Made by a program: the position numbers and the translations under genes. A DNA stretch of 64,000 bases from positions 1,497,444 to 1,561,443 of the forward strand of contig NC_020812.1 of assembly GCF_000348745.1 (NCBI RefSeq). The letters are read 5' to 3'. Shown here piece by piece: positions 38,605-46,823 of this stretch. The notes below the pieces were generated by a model, which worked only from the letters and a program-made list of their open reading frames with translations, did no database searches and had not been told where the DNA came from. The stretch's first letter is position 1; each line of letters opens with the position of its first letter. The DNA comes from Micavibrio aeruginosavorus EPB. GTDB lineage: Bacteria > Pseudomonadota > Alphaproteobacteria > Micavibrionales > Micavibrionaceae.

Positions 38605-39909
38605 ATGATGCCGCTTAAAGGCACAGCCACGCGATGGGGCAAAGCCATCGTTTTATCCTTCGCCCTTGTGGCCGGATGCCAAACATCTTCACCGATGATC
38701 GGCAATGACAACCAACCGCCACAGCCACCCCGTTCCGACACCAGCACCGAACTGACCCACCTGTTCACGCGGCACAGCGCAACCCCGGTCATCGTTCTGG
38801 ACAGCGTGATGATCGAACGCGCCATGGACAATGCGCCCGATGATGCCGTTGGCGTGACCGCCGAAACAATTTTGCCATCCCTGATCAAAACCCTGTCGGG
38901 TATTGATCCCAGCCCGGACACCGTCGAAATGATGGGGCAGGCTTATTACAACCACGCCCCGGTTGCCATTCCCAACCATGACAATATTGGCGGCGACACA
39001 ACAAAAAAACCGAATGATTTATGGGTTGTTTTTGGTGATCTGCCCGGCGCACCGGTTTATGGCACGCTGTTTATGTTCAGCAAAATTCACCCGGATAATT
39101 TCAAGAAAATCGTCCCCGACATTGATGTGGATGCGCTGCATATTCCGCCGCATCTGGCCGAACGTTTTATCAAACTGCACGAAGGATTCCACGCGATTGA
39201 CAGGCGTTATACCATCGCCATGCACAATCTTCCGGAATTGCACGAAGAATCGTTTGCGGACTATGCCCGCCATAACGATGTGCGGATGCAGATTGAAGTC
39301 CTTCACCAGAAAGCCGAAACATTCGCCGATGTCGCCGCCGCATTAAAAATGGCGCAAGAAGGTCACACCCAATACCTTGTCCCCTACGCCGCCTCGCGCG
39401 GTATGGCCCAATATTTCCGACATCTGCACAGCATGCAACGCGGCCAGGGCTACGCCGATATGATCATGACGGATGAAACCGGCGTGATCGCGGATAAAGT
39501 CTCCGGCTGGCCCGACAACCTGACCTTCGTGCCCCAGCCCTTTACATCGCACAATACGGTGAAGGGGTTGTTGATGGTCAATGATTTCGTCACCCGCACC
39601 CCGGCCCAAATCATCCGCGCGATGACGATGGATGATATTCTGACCAAGGCCTACGCCATTACCGAAGCCACAACCCCGTCGCCGGATCAATTGCGGGCCC
39701 AGGCCTTTTATATGTGGAATGATATTCGCAAGGCTCTGGGCGAAACGACAGCCCCAGCTTTGGTAGAAGATTTTTGCCCCACCCCCTGCGCCTCCGCCAT
39801 CACGCCAACACAGCGGGCACACGCGAAAGAAGCCTATGACGACTACATCAACACACTGAACCGCGCCGTGGCCCCCTATCGCAAACCATCACCCGGCCCG
39901 CAGTCATAA
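38605..39909 (+). CDS. Putative lipoprotein with a zinc-metalloprotease motif
   Basis: The 434-residue protein has a lipoprotein signal ending LVAGC near residue 25. The middle has KLHEGFHAIDRR, an HExxH motif at residues 192-196, followed 18 residues on by EESFADYA (E215 to D219), which matches the ExxADxxA third-ligand helix of gluzincin-type metallopeptidases. It would be anchored at the outer or inner membrane and act in the periplasm. No close family is recognised. The start could be either of two adjacent ATG codons. Confidence 0.6.
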   Translation: MMPLKGTATRWGKAIVLSFALVAGCQTSSPMIGNDNQPPQPPRSDTSTELTHLFTRHSATPVIVLDSVMIERAMDNAPDDAVGVTAETILPSLIKTLSGIDPSPDTVEMMGQAYYNHAPVAIPNHDNIGGDTTKKPNDLWVVFGDLPGAPVYGTLFMFSKIHPDNFKKIVPDIDVDALHIPPHLAERFIKLHEGFHAIDRRYTIAMHNLPELHEESFADYARHNDVRMQIEVLHQKAETFADVAAALKMAQEGHTQYLVPYAASRGMAQYFRHLHSMQRGQGYADMIMTDETGVIADKVSGWPDNLTFVPQPFTSHNTVKGLLMVNDFVTRTPAQIIRAMTMDDILTKAYAITEATTPSPDQLRAQAFYMWNDIRKALGETTAPALVEDFCPTPCASAITPTQRAHAKEAYDDYINTLNRAVAPYRKPSPGPQS

Positions 39910-39917
39910 GCGATATC

Positions 39918-40286
39918 TCAGGGCTTGGGACCACGCGGCTTAAACGGCACAACCACCGACGCCCTCGCCCGTTCGACTTCAGCGGCCAAAGCCGGACCAT
40001 TGGCAATGTGAATGTCCATTTCGTCGATGATATCCTGCACGCTTTGAATATTTGGGTTGGACAAAACCGTATCACCCTCGGCCTTCGCCATATCCAACAA
40101 AGCAACCAGATCATGCCGCTGGCACGCGCCAGAGATCGTGGCATCCGGCGTGCCGACAATCGCCTCAACATACGATGCACCAAACGCGCTGGACACTTCG
40201 TGATAGACCAGCGTCGGACGCGGCTGGAACCGGCCGGACCGGAACAAGGATTCCAATTCCGTTTTGGGCAGGAATGAATAATTCAT
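39918..40286 (-). CDS. Small conserved hypothetical protein
   Basis: The 122-residue soluble protein begins MNYSFLPKTELESLFRSGRF and contains DLVALLDMAKAEGDTVLSNPNIQSVQDIIDEM. It has no signal, membrane segment or known motif. It lies next to rpsD on the same strand but after its terminator. Function unknown. Confidence 0.55.
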   Translation of the reverse strand: MNYSFLPKTELESLFRSGRFQPRPTLVYHEVSSAFGASYVEAIVGTPDATISGACQRHDLVALLDMAKAEGDTVLSNPNIQSVQDIIDEMDIHIANGPALAAEVERARASVVVPFKPRGPKP

Positions 40287-40363
40287 AACGTTCTCACTTT
40301 TTTGATTACGGGCCCTTTTTGATTATAGGGGCAACCTACGCAACTTCGACGCGATTGTGCAAC

Positions 40364-40393
40364 AAAAAAGGCCGCCCGGTTGGGGCGGCCTTC
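40364..40393 (-). terminator. Rho-independent terminator of rpsD
   Basis: On the minus strand AAGGCCGCCC / GGGCGGCCTT with loop CAAC is followed by TTTTTTG. Confidence 0.9.
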
Positions 40394-40411
40394 TTCGTAT
40401 TCTTCTGCCGA

Positions 40412-41029
40412 TTAACGGCTGTAATATTCGATGACCAGGTTCGGTTCCATCTGTACAGCGTACGGAACGTCTTCCAGTTTCGGAGCGCGCAGGAATACGG
40501 CTTTCTTCGCCTTTTCATCCACCTGGATGTATTCCGGCAGGTTACGCTCTTGGGATTCCATAGCGGAAACAACCAGACCCATGTCTTTGGATTTTTGGCG
40601 CACTTCGATGACGTCGCCGTCTTTTACTTGGTAAGACGGGATGTTCACGCGTTTGCCGTTCACGGTCACGTGGCCGTGGTTTACGAACTGACGCGCCGCG
40701 AACACGGTCGGTACGAATTTCGCGCGGTAAACAACCGCATCCAGACGACGCTCCAACAGGCCGATCAGGTTCTGGCCGGTATCGCCACGCAGGCGGGATG
40801 CTTCCAGATAGTAGCGGCGGAATTGACGCTCGCCGATGTTGCCGTAGTGCAGGCGCAGTTTCTGTTTCGCCAGCAGCTGTTGACCATAGTCAGACAGTTT
40901 GCCGCGGCGCGCACCATGTTGGCCCGGAGCGGTTTGACGCTTGTTGAACGGGGACTTTGCACGGCCCCACAGGTTCAGGCTCAAGCGACGGTCAATTTTG
41001 TATTTAGCACTTGGACGTTTCAACGCCAT
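40412..41029 (-). CDS. rpsD: 30S ribosomal protein S4
   Basis: Primary 16S-binding protein S4, 205 residues from ATG 41029 (GGAAAC upstream); the longer reading from 41107 is not coding-like. It begins [22 protein letters not shown], and the S4 RNA-binding fold is [15 protein letters not shown]...[19 protein letters not shown]. It is encoded alone, as in many alphaproteobacteria, with its own promoter and terminator. Confidence 0.97.
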   Translation of the reverse strand: MALKRPSAKYKIDRRLSLNLWGRAKSPFNKRQTAPGQHGARRGKLSDYGQQLLAKQKLRLHYGNIGERQFRRYYLEASRLRGDTGQNLIGLLERRLDAVVYRAKFVPTVFAARQFVNHGHVTVNGKRVNIPSYQVKDGDVIEVRQKSKDMGLVVSAMESQERNLPEYIQVDEKAKKAVFLRAPKLEDVPYAVQMEPNLVIEYYSR

Positions 41030-41129
41030 TGTCGTTTCCTTTCGAACATTATTGTCCCGATATCCATTGGTATTGGCCGAACCATTCGGCCAACGCACCC
41101 AAGTCATGGTGCTTTTCGGGAGTGCCCCG

Positions 41130-41159
41130 GTTTTAGACGGTTTTATGGGATCAAGTCAA
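41130..41159 (-). promoter_or_regulatory. Likely rpsD promoter
   Basis: On the minus strand TTGACT (41154-41159), an 18-base spacer and TAAAAC (41130-41135) lie about 100 bases before rpsD, leaving a leader long enough for autoregulation. Confidence 0.5.
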
Positions 41160-41217
41160 TGTTTCTGCGCCCTTTTTGGCAGAAAATCGCCCTTTTCAGC
41201 CCTTTTAATTTTCATAA

Positions 41218-41976
41218 TCAAAAGAATGTCAACCGAACACCCTGCCCCAGGCAATACAGGCAGACGATTGTGACCAGAATCCGGGTGAATTTTTTAAAAT
41301 GGTGGTCGCTCATCCGATGCAGAATCACCCCTGCCGCCGACGTGCCCGCAATGGCCGCCACCATAAAACCGGGGATAGCCCAGCCCGGGATCGAATCCGG
41401 CCACACGGCCTGCCCGCTGACCAACGGCACCAGCGACCCGAAATAGGTCAACCGCGTTAAATGCATCGCGCTTTGCGTAAACGCCTTGGTACCGACGATT
41501 TCCTTACGCGTCAGCGGCGCGTTGTTATAGAGCAAATCCAGCAACGGCCCCACCACCCCCGCCGTCATTTGCACAAAGGTCAGAATGGTCGCCGTGAAAA
41601 ACGTATGCACCTTGTTGGTGATATGCAACGTCACATACCGTTCCCCCGCCATGGCCAGCAACGGCAACGCCCCCATGGCCAGAAACACAACACCCTTGTC
41701 CGGCACGAACCGGACCATCAGCATAATGCCAAACCCCGCCACCATCCCGGCGAAATATGGCGGCAACACCCGCCACACAATATGCCGCCGCCACAAAAAA
41801 CTGCGCCACGCGTTGGACACCAATTGAATGCACGCATGCACACTCATCGCCGCGGCCACGGGCATAAACCCCAACAAAATCGTCATCAAAATCAACCCAC
41901 CCGCCATGCCAAACATGCCGGACAGGATCGCGGTGAGGAAGGTTGAAACAGTGATGATCAGAATAATCGGCGACAT
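41218..41976 (-). CDS. TauE/SafE (TSUP) family membrane transporter
   Basis: The 252-residue protein has about eight hydrophobic segments. The TSUP signature is at the start (FLTAILSGMFGMAGGLILMTILL) with a second copy of the fold near FVQMTAGVVGPLLDLLY, where the usual second GxxGG is less clear. Family members move sulfite, sulfoacetate or organic anions out of the cell. A GTG two codons upstream is an alternative start. No neighbour hints at the substrate. Confidence 0.8.
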   Translation of the reverse strand: MSPIILIITVSTFLTAILSGMFGMAGGLILMTILLGFMPVAAAMSVHACIQLVSNAWRSFLWRRHIVWRVLPPYFAGMVAGFGIMLMVRFVPDKGVVFLAMGALPLLAMAGERYVTLHITNKVHTFFTATILTFVQMTAGVVGPLLDLLYNNAPLTRKEIVGTKAFTQSAMHLTRLTYFGSLVPLVSGQAVWPDSIPGWAIPGFMVAAIAGTSAAGVILHRMSDHHFKKFTRILVTIVCLYCLGQGVRLTFF

Positions 41977-42080
41977 GCCCACAGATTAACAGGGCATGCC
42001 CACGATCACCAAGCCCGAATACGAAACCGGGATGAATTTACATCCACCCCGGCTTGGATCCGTTATGGCATTTTATGGTT

Positions 42081-43997
42081 TTAGAACTTAACGCCAAACC
42101 CAACGAAGCCGACATAGCGATCTTCATAACGATCGCGAGACAAATCAGCCCCGGCTTTCAACGAGCGAGAATTATCCAGATCGTAACGCAGCTCGGCCCC
42201 CAGACCGACATCAAACGTCGTCAAATCCCGGCCGTTGATGGTGGTGGCGCTTCCTGCACCAGCAAAGCGCGTTGTATTGGACGCCTCTTCAAGCTCCCAC
42301 TGCTGGCCGACATAGGGGCGCAGTTTAACGGCGAACGCCCGGCCATCTTCAAACTTCATTTCGCGTTGTACAGCCATGCCAATTTTTGCCGATGCGGTCG
42401 AAAACGTATCCGCCGAAACCGTCATGTTCATGGCCCCACCGCCCTTTTCCGTGTAGCCATCCGTACGCACCGCGGTGTAAGACACAGACGCAAACGGTTC
42501 GAATTCATAATGATCATGCGCGTACAAACGGCTCAGTGCCGCCGTCATGCTGCCGCTCCACCCGTCATAGTCACTGCGGGGTGATTGCGTCACGCCACCG
42601 ACATCAATGTGGCGTTTAGATTCGTAATCGCCATAACCAACCATGGCCATGCCGCTCAACTTTGTAGCGCCGAAAAGCTTCTGTCCATACAAACCGATAT
42701 TATAGTTATACCCTTCGGTATCGCCTGCATGGTTATCGACATCGACATCCGTACGGAACATGCTGCCCAGAACGCCAACCATATGTGTTTGATCAAGCGC
42801 AAATTCTGCACCCGTGACAAAACCGCGACTGAACGTGTCATAGCCCATGGTGGATGTCGTGGCATCGCCATTGGCCCCCGCCACGACAGCTTCGGTCCAG
42901 ACCGCTTTCTGGCCCGGCTCATACCGGTCATAGGCACTGGCAGACAACGATAAAGACGGCGCCTGACCCATTTCCGTCATTGCATTCGCATTGCTATCCG
43001 CAAAAATCCAGCCAGACATGTCGGCCTGACCATCGCGGAAATTCAGCGACGACACAGAACCCACATTCCCCAAAACAGTGCCCACCTTTTCAACCAGAAC
43101 ATTGGTGGTCTGTCCGCTGGCGGACATCATGGTTTGGCCCGTGACACTGGTATTCACGGGGAATACCGTTTTCATCACCTGTGCAATTTCTTCCGGCGAG
43201 GTCAGAGTGTTCAAATATGTGCCAATGGTTGCGCGATCGCCGCCATTATCATCAAACCCGTCGAAATAACTGGCCAGTCCTTCCGCAGGCGTCCCCGTTG
43301 ACGTCTGCACATACCCACCGCTGAAAAAACCGATTGGAACGATGGCGTAGCGAATAATCCCGCCGCCATACAAAACATCGCCGCTGCCCGTACCGTAAAA
43401 TGTAATGACGCTGAATGTCGCGGAATCATCAATCGCGCCAACAAACGTACGATTTCCCTGTCCCACGGCGGAACCTTTGTTGTCCGACTGCTGCGTCGCC
43501 GTCCCAACCAAAATCGGCGTTCCTCCGTCAAAGCTAATGTATAACGAAGATGGATAGCAACACGTCCCCCAATCGCCCAGATCAATACCAAATCCGTTGA
43601 TTGGATTGTCGAACGTAAATGTCAGGCCCGATGTAACCTGTCCATTTGCAGTCATTTGAATGGATTGACCGCCCGGAACACTCGGAATAGCATTCGTGCC
43701 CAGATATGTATTATCAATAGAACGATTAACGCCATTGGTCGCCGTAATCGTATAGGCACCGCGATCCCACGTATTGCCACCAACCAGACCGCTGAGAGGA
43801 TCGAGCGTTAACGTGCCGCTGGCGCTGTTCACCAGATCGTCAAATTCGTCACGGCCGTCCGGAATGGTATCAAAAAACGGAATGGGCTGCGCCATGGCCG
43901 ATGCGGCCCCCATCATAACCCCAGCACAAGCCCCGGACAAAAGAATGGCGCGGGACACAGAACGCGAAATACGCTTCACAGACAGGATGGCAAACAC
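42081..43997 (-). CDS. Autotransporter-type outer-membrane beta-barrel protein
   Basis: From a GTG at 43997 (GGAG seven bases upstream) the protein has about 638 residues: signal sequence ending ASAMAQ near residue 37, a passenger of about 320 residues rich in Gly, Thr and Asn with a Cys-Cys pair near residue 150 (WGTCCYPSS), and a C-terminal autotransporter barrel (about 370-638) with alternating strands such as FSRGFVTGAEFALDQTHMVG and YEFEPFASVSYTAVRTDGY, ending in Phe (VGFGVKF). It is likely displayed at the cell surface; function of the passenger unknown. A TTG at 44015 is an alternative start. Confidence 0.8.
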   Translation of the reverse strand: MFAILSVKRISRSVSRAILLSGACAGVMMGAASAMAQPIPFFDTIPDGRDEFDDLVNSASGTLTLDPLSGLVGGNTWDRGAYTITATNGVNRSIDNTYLGTNAIPSVPGGQSIQMTANGQVTSGLTFTFDNPINGFGIDLGDWGTCCYPSSLYISFDGGTPILVGTATQQSDNKGSAVGQGNRTFVGAIDDSATFSVITFYGTGSGDVLYGGGIIRYAIVPIGFFSGGYVQTSTGTPAEGLASYFDGFDDNGGDRATIGTYLNTLTSPEEIAQVMKTVFPVNTSVTGQTMMSASGQTTNVLVEKVGTVLGNVGSVSSLNFRDGQADMSGWIFADSNANAMTEMGQAPSLSLSASAYDRYEPGQKAVWTEAVVAGANGDATTSTMGYDTFSRGFVTGAEFALDQTHMVGVLGSMFRTDVDVDNHAGDTEGYNYNIGLYGQKLFGATKLSGMAMVGYGDYESKRHIDVGGVTQSPRSDYDGWSGSMTAALSRLYAHDHYEFEPFASVSYTAVRTDGYTEKGGGAMNMTVSADTFSTASAKIGMAVQREMKFEDGRAFAVKLRPYVGQQWELEEASNTTRFAGAGSATTINGRDLTTFDVGLGAELRYDLDNSRSLKAGADLSRDRYEDRYVGFVGFGVKF

Positions 43998-44104
43998 GGA
44001 AATACTCCAACACAAGAAAGGGGCATAATAAACGCATGGATTGTCCCACGCCGCCCCAATCTTGTAAAGCGGGTAGTGTTTTGTTTTTACAAGGAAATGT
44101 TGTA

Positions 44105-45493
44105 TCAGGGTGCCGGGGAATGTGTCGGCGCAGCCCCCGATGCCGCGGAGCTCAACCGCCGCATCATCCGCTTTGCCGCCATGTTCAGGGCGGTGGTGGC
44201 ATCATAATGTGCGGCCCAGGTTACCGTCTGGTCACATTTCAGGGCCACCATGACAATGTCCACGCCATTGACCAGCAACAAACGCTCGGCCATCTGTGGC
44301 ATTTTCATACGGCGGGCGCTGCATTCCTTGCGCAAGGCACCGATATCGGTTGCCGGATTGCGTTCATCCGCAAAATGAGGAGATGTGGTCCCCTGCGCGT
44401 CCCGATGTTCGACCCATGTCATGTGCCATCCCGGCTGCGTTGTATGGTCCTGCTTGGTTGCGGCCTGATTAAAATTTGTGGTGAGGCGCGTGACTTCTTT
44501 TGCATCACTCATCTGCACCGTTTTTCCGTCCAGATGCCGCGTCATAATTTTCAGGCCGAGAAAGTCGCGGTACTTCTGCATCGGTGAGGAAACTTTGGCA
44601 TAAGGCGGCGAGGTCCGAATGATGGTTTCAATCACGTCCAGTGCGATGCGGTTGCACTCCAGATCAAAATTAAAATCCTTGGACACGTGCAGAACTTTGA
44701 AAAACCCCTGCGCCTGCTTGAAAGGTGCGGGCAATTTGTTATCAACGAAATACTCCGCCGCGGCCAGATTGGTCATGCGCATGATTTCATGGACCAGGTC
44801 GGTGCCCTCGTACCCCGGATGGGGCGGAAATGCAGGCTCGGATGTCGGCTGAATATTGTCATTCACGGCCAGATTGTTACAAATCTGAGCCATCTCCTTC
44901 GTCCGTTTTTCATGCAAACGATGCCCCAGATCAGTCCAGCGTTTTACATCCGGATCGCCCTTGGCCAGTTCACGCACAATATCATTGTCATTACATTGTT
45001 TCAGATTTTCAAAAACCGTGCGCTCAACCGCGCAGGATTGCAAATTCAAATCCGCATCCAGAACGAAGGTGAACGTCACCGCTGGACGCTTTTGCCCTTG
45101 TTGTAAGCTGATGCAATTTTGCAGGAATTTGTAATTGAACAACGGCTTGTCCGCACCAAATCCCTTTTCATGCCTGCGCGCAAAAAGCTCCATCGGGTGT
45201 TGGTTGGGAACCAAAGCGGGTACATCGGCCAGACTGGCCTCAATGCGCCACCCACCATCGTCCGTGGGGGTCATAAAAATTCCATCATCCAGCAACCGGG
45301 CCCGTTCCGTATCAATCGTAATGCCCCGGACCTGACGGCGCCCCGCCCCATGGACCAATCCCTGCAAGCGACCCGCCGCATTAAAATCAACCACAATGTC
45401 GTTGGCTGTTGAAGGATTGGCGTAGCGGGCCTGCCGCTCTTGCTGCTGCCGCGTCCGTTTTTGGTTGGCGTTCTTATTATTGTTACGCTTCAT
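44105..45493 (-). CDS. Divergent RNB-domain (RNase II/R-like) protein
   Basis: The 462-residue protein starts with a Lys/Arg/Gln/Asn-rich tail (1-25), then a region that aligns by eye with the RNB exoribonuclease domain: ITIDTERARLLDDGIF (59-73), GGWRIEASLADV (80-91), later LVHEIMRMTNLAAAEYFVDN (233-252) and SSPMQKYRDFLGLKIM (302-317). Compared with RNase II, three of four catalytic Asp (61, 69, 70) are kept, the second is Leu67, and the Arg of SPIR is Gln306. No cold-shock or S1 domain is seen. It may be an inactive or altered nuclease. Its role is unknown. Confidence 0.6.
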   Translation of the reverse strand: MKRNNNKNANQKRTRQQQERQARYANPSTANDIVVDFNAAGRLQGLVHGAGRRQVRGITIDTERARLLDDGIFMTPTDDGGWRIEASLADVPALVPNQHPMELFARRHEKGFGADKPLFNYKFLQNCISLQQGQKRPAVTFTFVLDADLNLQSCAVERTVFENLKQCNDNDIVRELAKGDPDVKRWTDLGHRLHEKRTKEMAQICNNLAVNDNIQPTSEPAFPPHPGYEGTDLVHEIMRMTNLAAAEYFVDNKLPAPFKQAQGFFKVLHVSKDFNFDLECNRIALDVIETIIRTSPPYAKVSSPMQKYRDFLGLKIMTRHLDGKTVQMSDAKEVTRLTTNFNQAATKQDHTTQPGWHMTWVEHRDAQGTTSPHFADERNPATDIGALRKECSARRMKMPQMAERLLLVNGVDIVMVALKCDQTVTWAAHYDATTALNMAAKRMMRRLSSAASGAAPTHSPAP

Positions 45494-45589
45494 GATCCCG
45501 TCCCTGCATGTTCCGGGTTTTGGCCCCGGTTTTTTATAAGCCCAAGAACCCTATGATAAAAATATGGAAATTGCAAGATTTTGGGGAAA

Positions 45590-45666
45590 TGGTGGGCCAG
45601 GCCGGACTTGAACCAGCGACCAAACCGTTATGAGCGGTCCGCTCTAACCAACTGAGCTACTGGCCC
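45590..45666 (-). tRNA. tRNA with CAT anticodon (Met elongator or lysidine-type Ile2)
   Basis: A 77-base cloverleaf with acceptor GGGCCAG / CTGGCCC and encoded CCA. The anticodon loop CTCATAA gives CAT. A paired first base pair excludes the initiator. The variable and T-arm sequence GGTCGCTGGTTCAAGTCC looks more like tRNA-Ile2, whose C34 is changed to lysidine by TilS, but this cannot be settled by eye. Confidence 0.9.
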
Positions 45667-45684
45667 TTTTCATCTATTGTCGTA

Positions 45685-46809
45685 TCAGGGTTGCACGGCC
45701 CTATCAAGGGGGGCGCGGGGCTGGATTTCGGCCTTTTGCCCGGCTTTTTCGCCCATTTTCCGGCGCAAAGCCCACCCGGCCACGGCCCACAGGCCCGTGA
45801 TGATCACAATGCTGACATAGCCATCAATGGCATAGTGCCAGCCCAGCACGACCGAGCCGACCATGATGGTGGCAAAAAACGCCCCCATAAATGCCATCAC
45901 CCACCAGCGCCGCACGGCAAACGCATACAACACCAGCAGCCACGCCACCGCGACATGCATGCTGGGCATCGCGGAAATGGCGTTCATGTCCAGCTTGGTT
46001 TCATCGCCCCACAAATCCTTCAACGTCACGGCGATATCCAGTGCGCGCAGCGGTGTTTGGTCGTGAATGGCCTGCAACGCGGCCAGATGCGCGGTGTACC
46101 CGTTCAACGGCAGGTCCGGATAAAAGTCCTTCAGATAGATCGGCCCGACAGAAGCCAGCGCAATCGCCAGCCCCGTGCCAATCACCATCCACGACACGCA
46201 ATACACCCAGAGATATTGCAAACGCCGCACACGGTTGCGATCACAGAACACAACCCATGACGTCGTGCCAAACATCACCGGAAACCAGAGAATATAAATC
46301 TTATCAATCGCCCGAATGATCCATGGGTGTTCATACAGCCCACCCAGCCAATCCATCGCCGACCGCCCACCGTGAACGATTTCTTCCCAACGGATCATCG
46401 CTGGATCCCAGTGGTAATTGCCCAGCAAGGGCAGCAACCCCTTGCCGATAAAGAACTGGCTGAGACCAATAATCGCAATTGTCCCCAGAATGGTATCGGC
46501 CAGAACCGGCCATGTCGTGTAGGGATGAATAATATGGTCAAAAACCGTATTGATCCGCTGGCTGAGGCCCTTGCGGCCACCGCGCAACGCCGTAAAAACC
46601 GCCCGGCCATACGCCAGCCCCAGCAACACACCCCAGAACGCAAAGGCAATCAGCAACGCCATCAGGGCATAACCCACGCCCTGCAACAACTCATGCGCCG
46701 GAACGCCCGCCCCAAACACAGCCACGCCGGATACAACCAGATAATAAGCAAACACGACCACGATCAAAGATCCGTGGTCGTGCCATGATTGTTTCCAGGT
46801 ACCGGACAT
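45685..46809 (-). CDS. PAP2-superfamily membrane protein
   Basis: The 374-residue protein has about nine hydrophobic segments. The PAP2/Aur1 catalytic signature is split as AMPSMHVAVAW near residue 290 and GWHYAIDGY near residue 335, where both His are conserved. This class includes lipid phosphatases and phosphatidylinositol-ceramide phosphotransferases. The large membrane part before the motifs is closer to the latter (inositolphosphotransferase-like) group. Substrate unknown. It lies just downstream of rpoD on the same strand. Confidence 0.72.
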   Translation of the reverse strand: MSGTWKQSWHDHGSLIVVVFAYYLVVSGVAVFGAGVPAHELLQGVGYALMALLIAFAFWGVLLGLAYGRAVFTALRGGRKGLSQRINTVFDHIIHPYTTWPVLADTILGTIAIIGLSQFFIGKGLLPLLGNYHWDPAMIRWEEIVHGGRSAMDWLGGLYEHPWIIRAIDKIYILWFPVMFGTTSWVVFCDRNRVRRLQYLWVYCVSWMVIGTGLAIALASVGPIYLKDFYPDLPLNGYTAHLAALQAIHDQTPLRALDIAVTLKDLWGDETKLDMNAISAMPSMHVAVAWLLVLYAFAVRRWWVMAFMGAFFATIMVGSVVLGWHYAIDGYVSIVIITGLWAVAGWALRRKMGEKAGQKAEIQPRAPLDRAVQP

Positions 46810-46823
46810 TGATGCCTGTGCGC

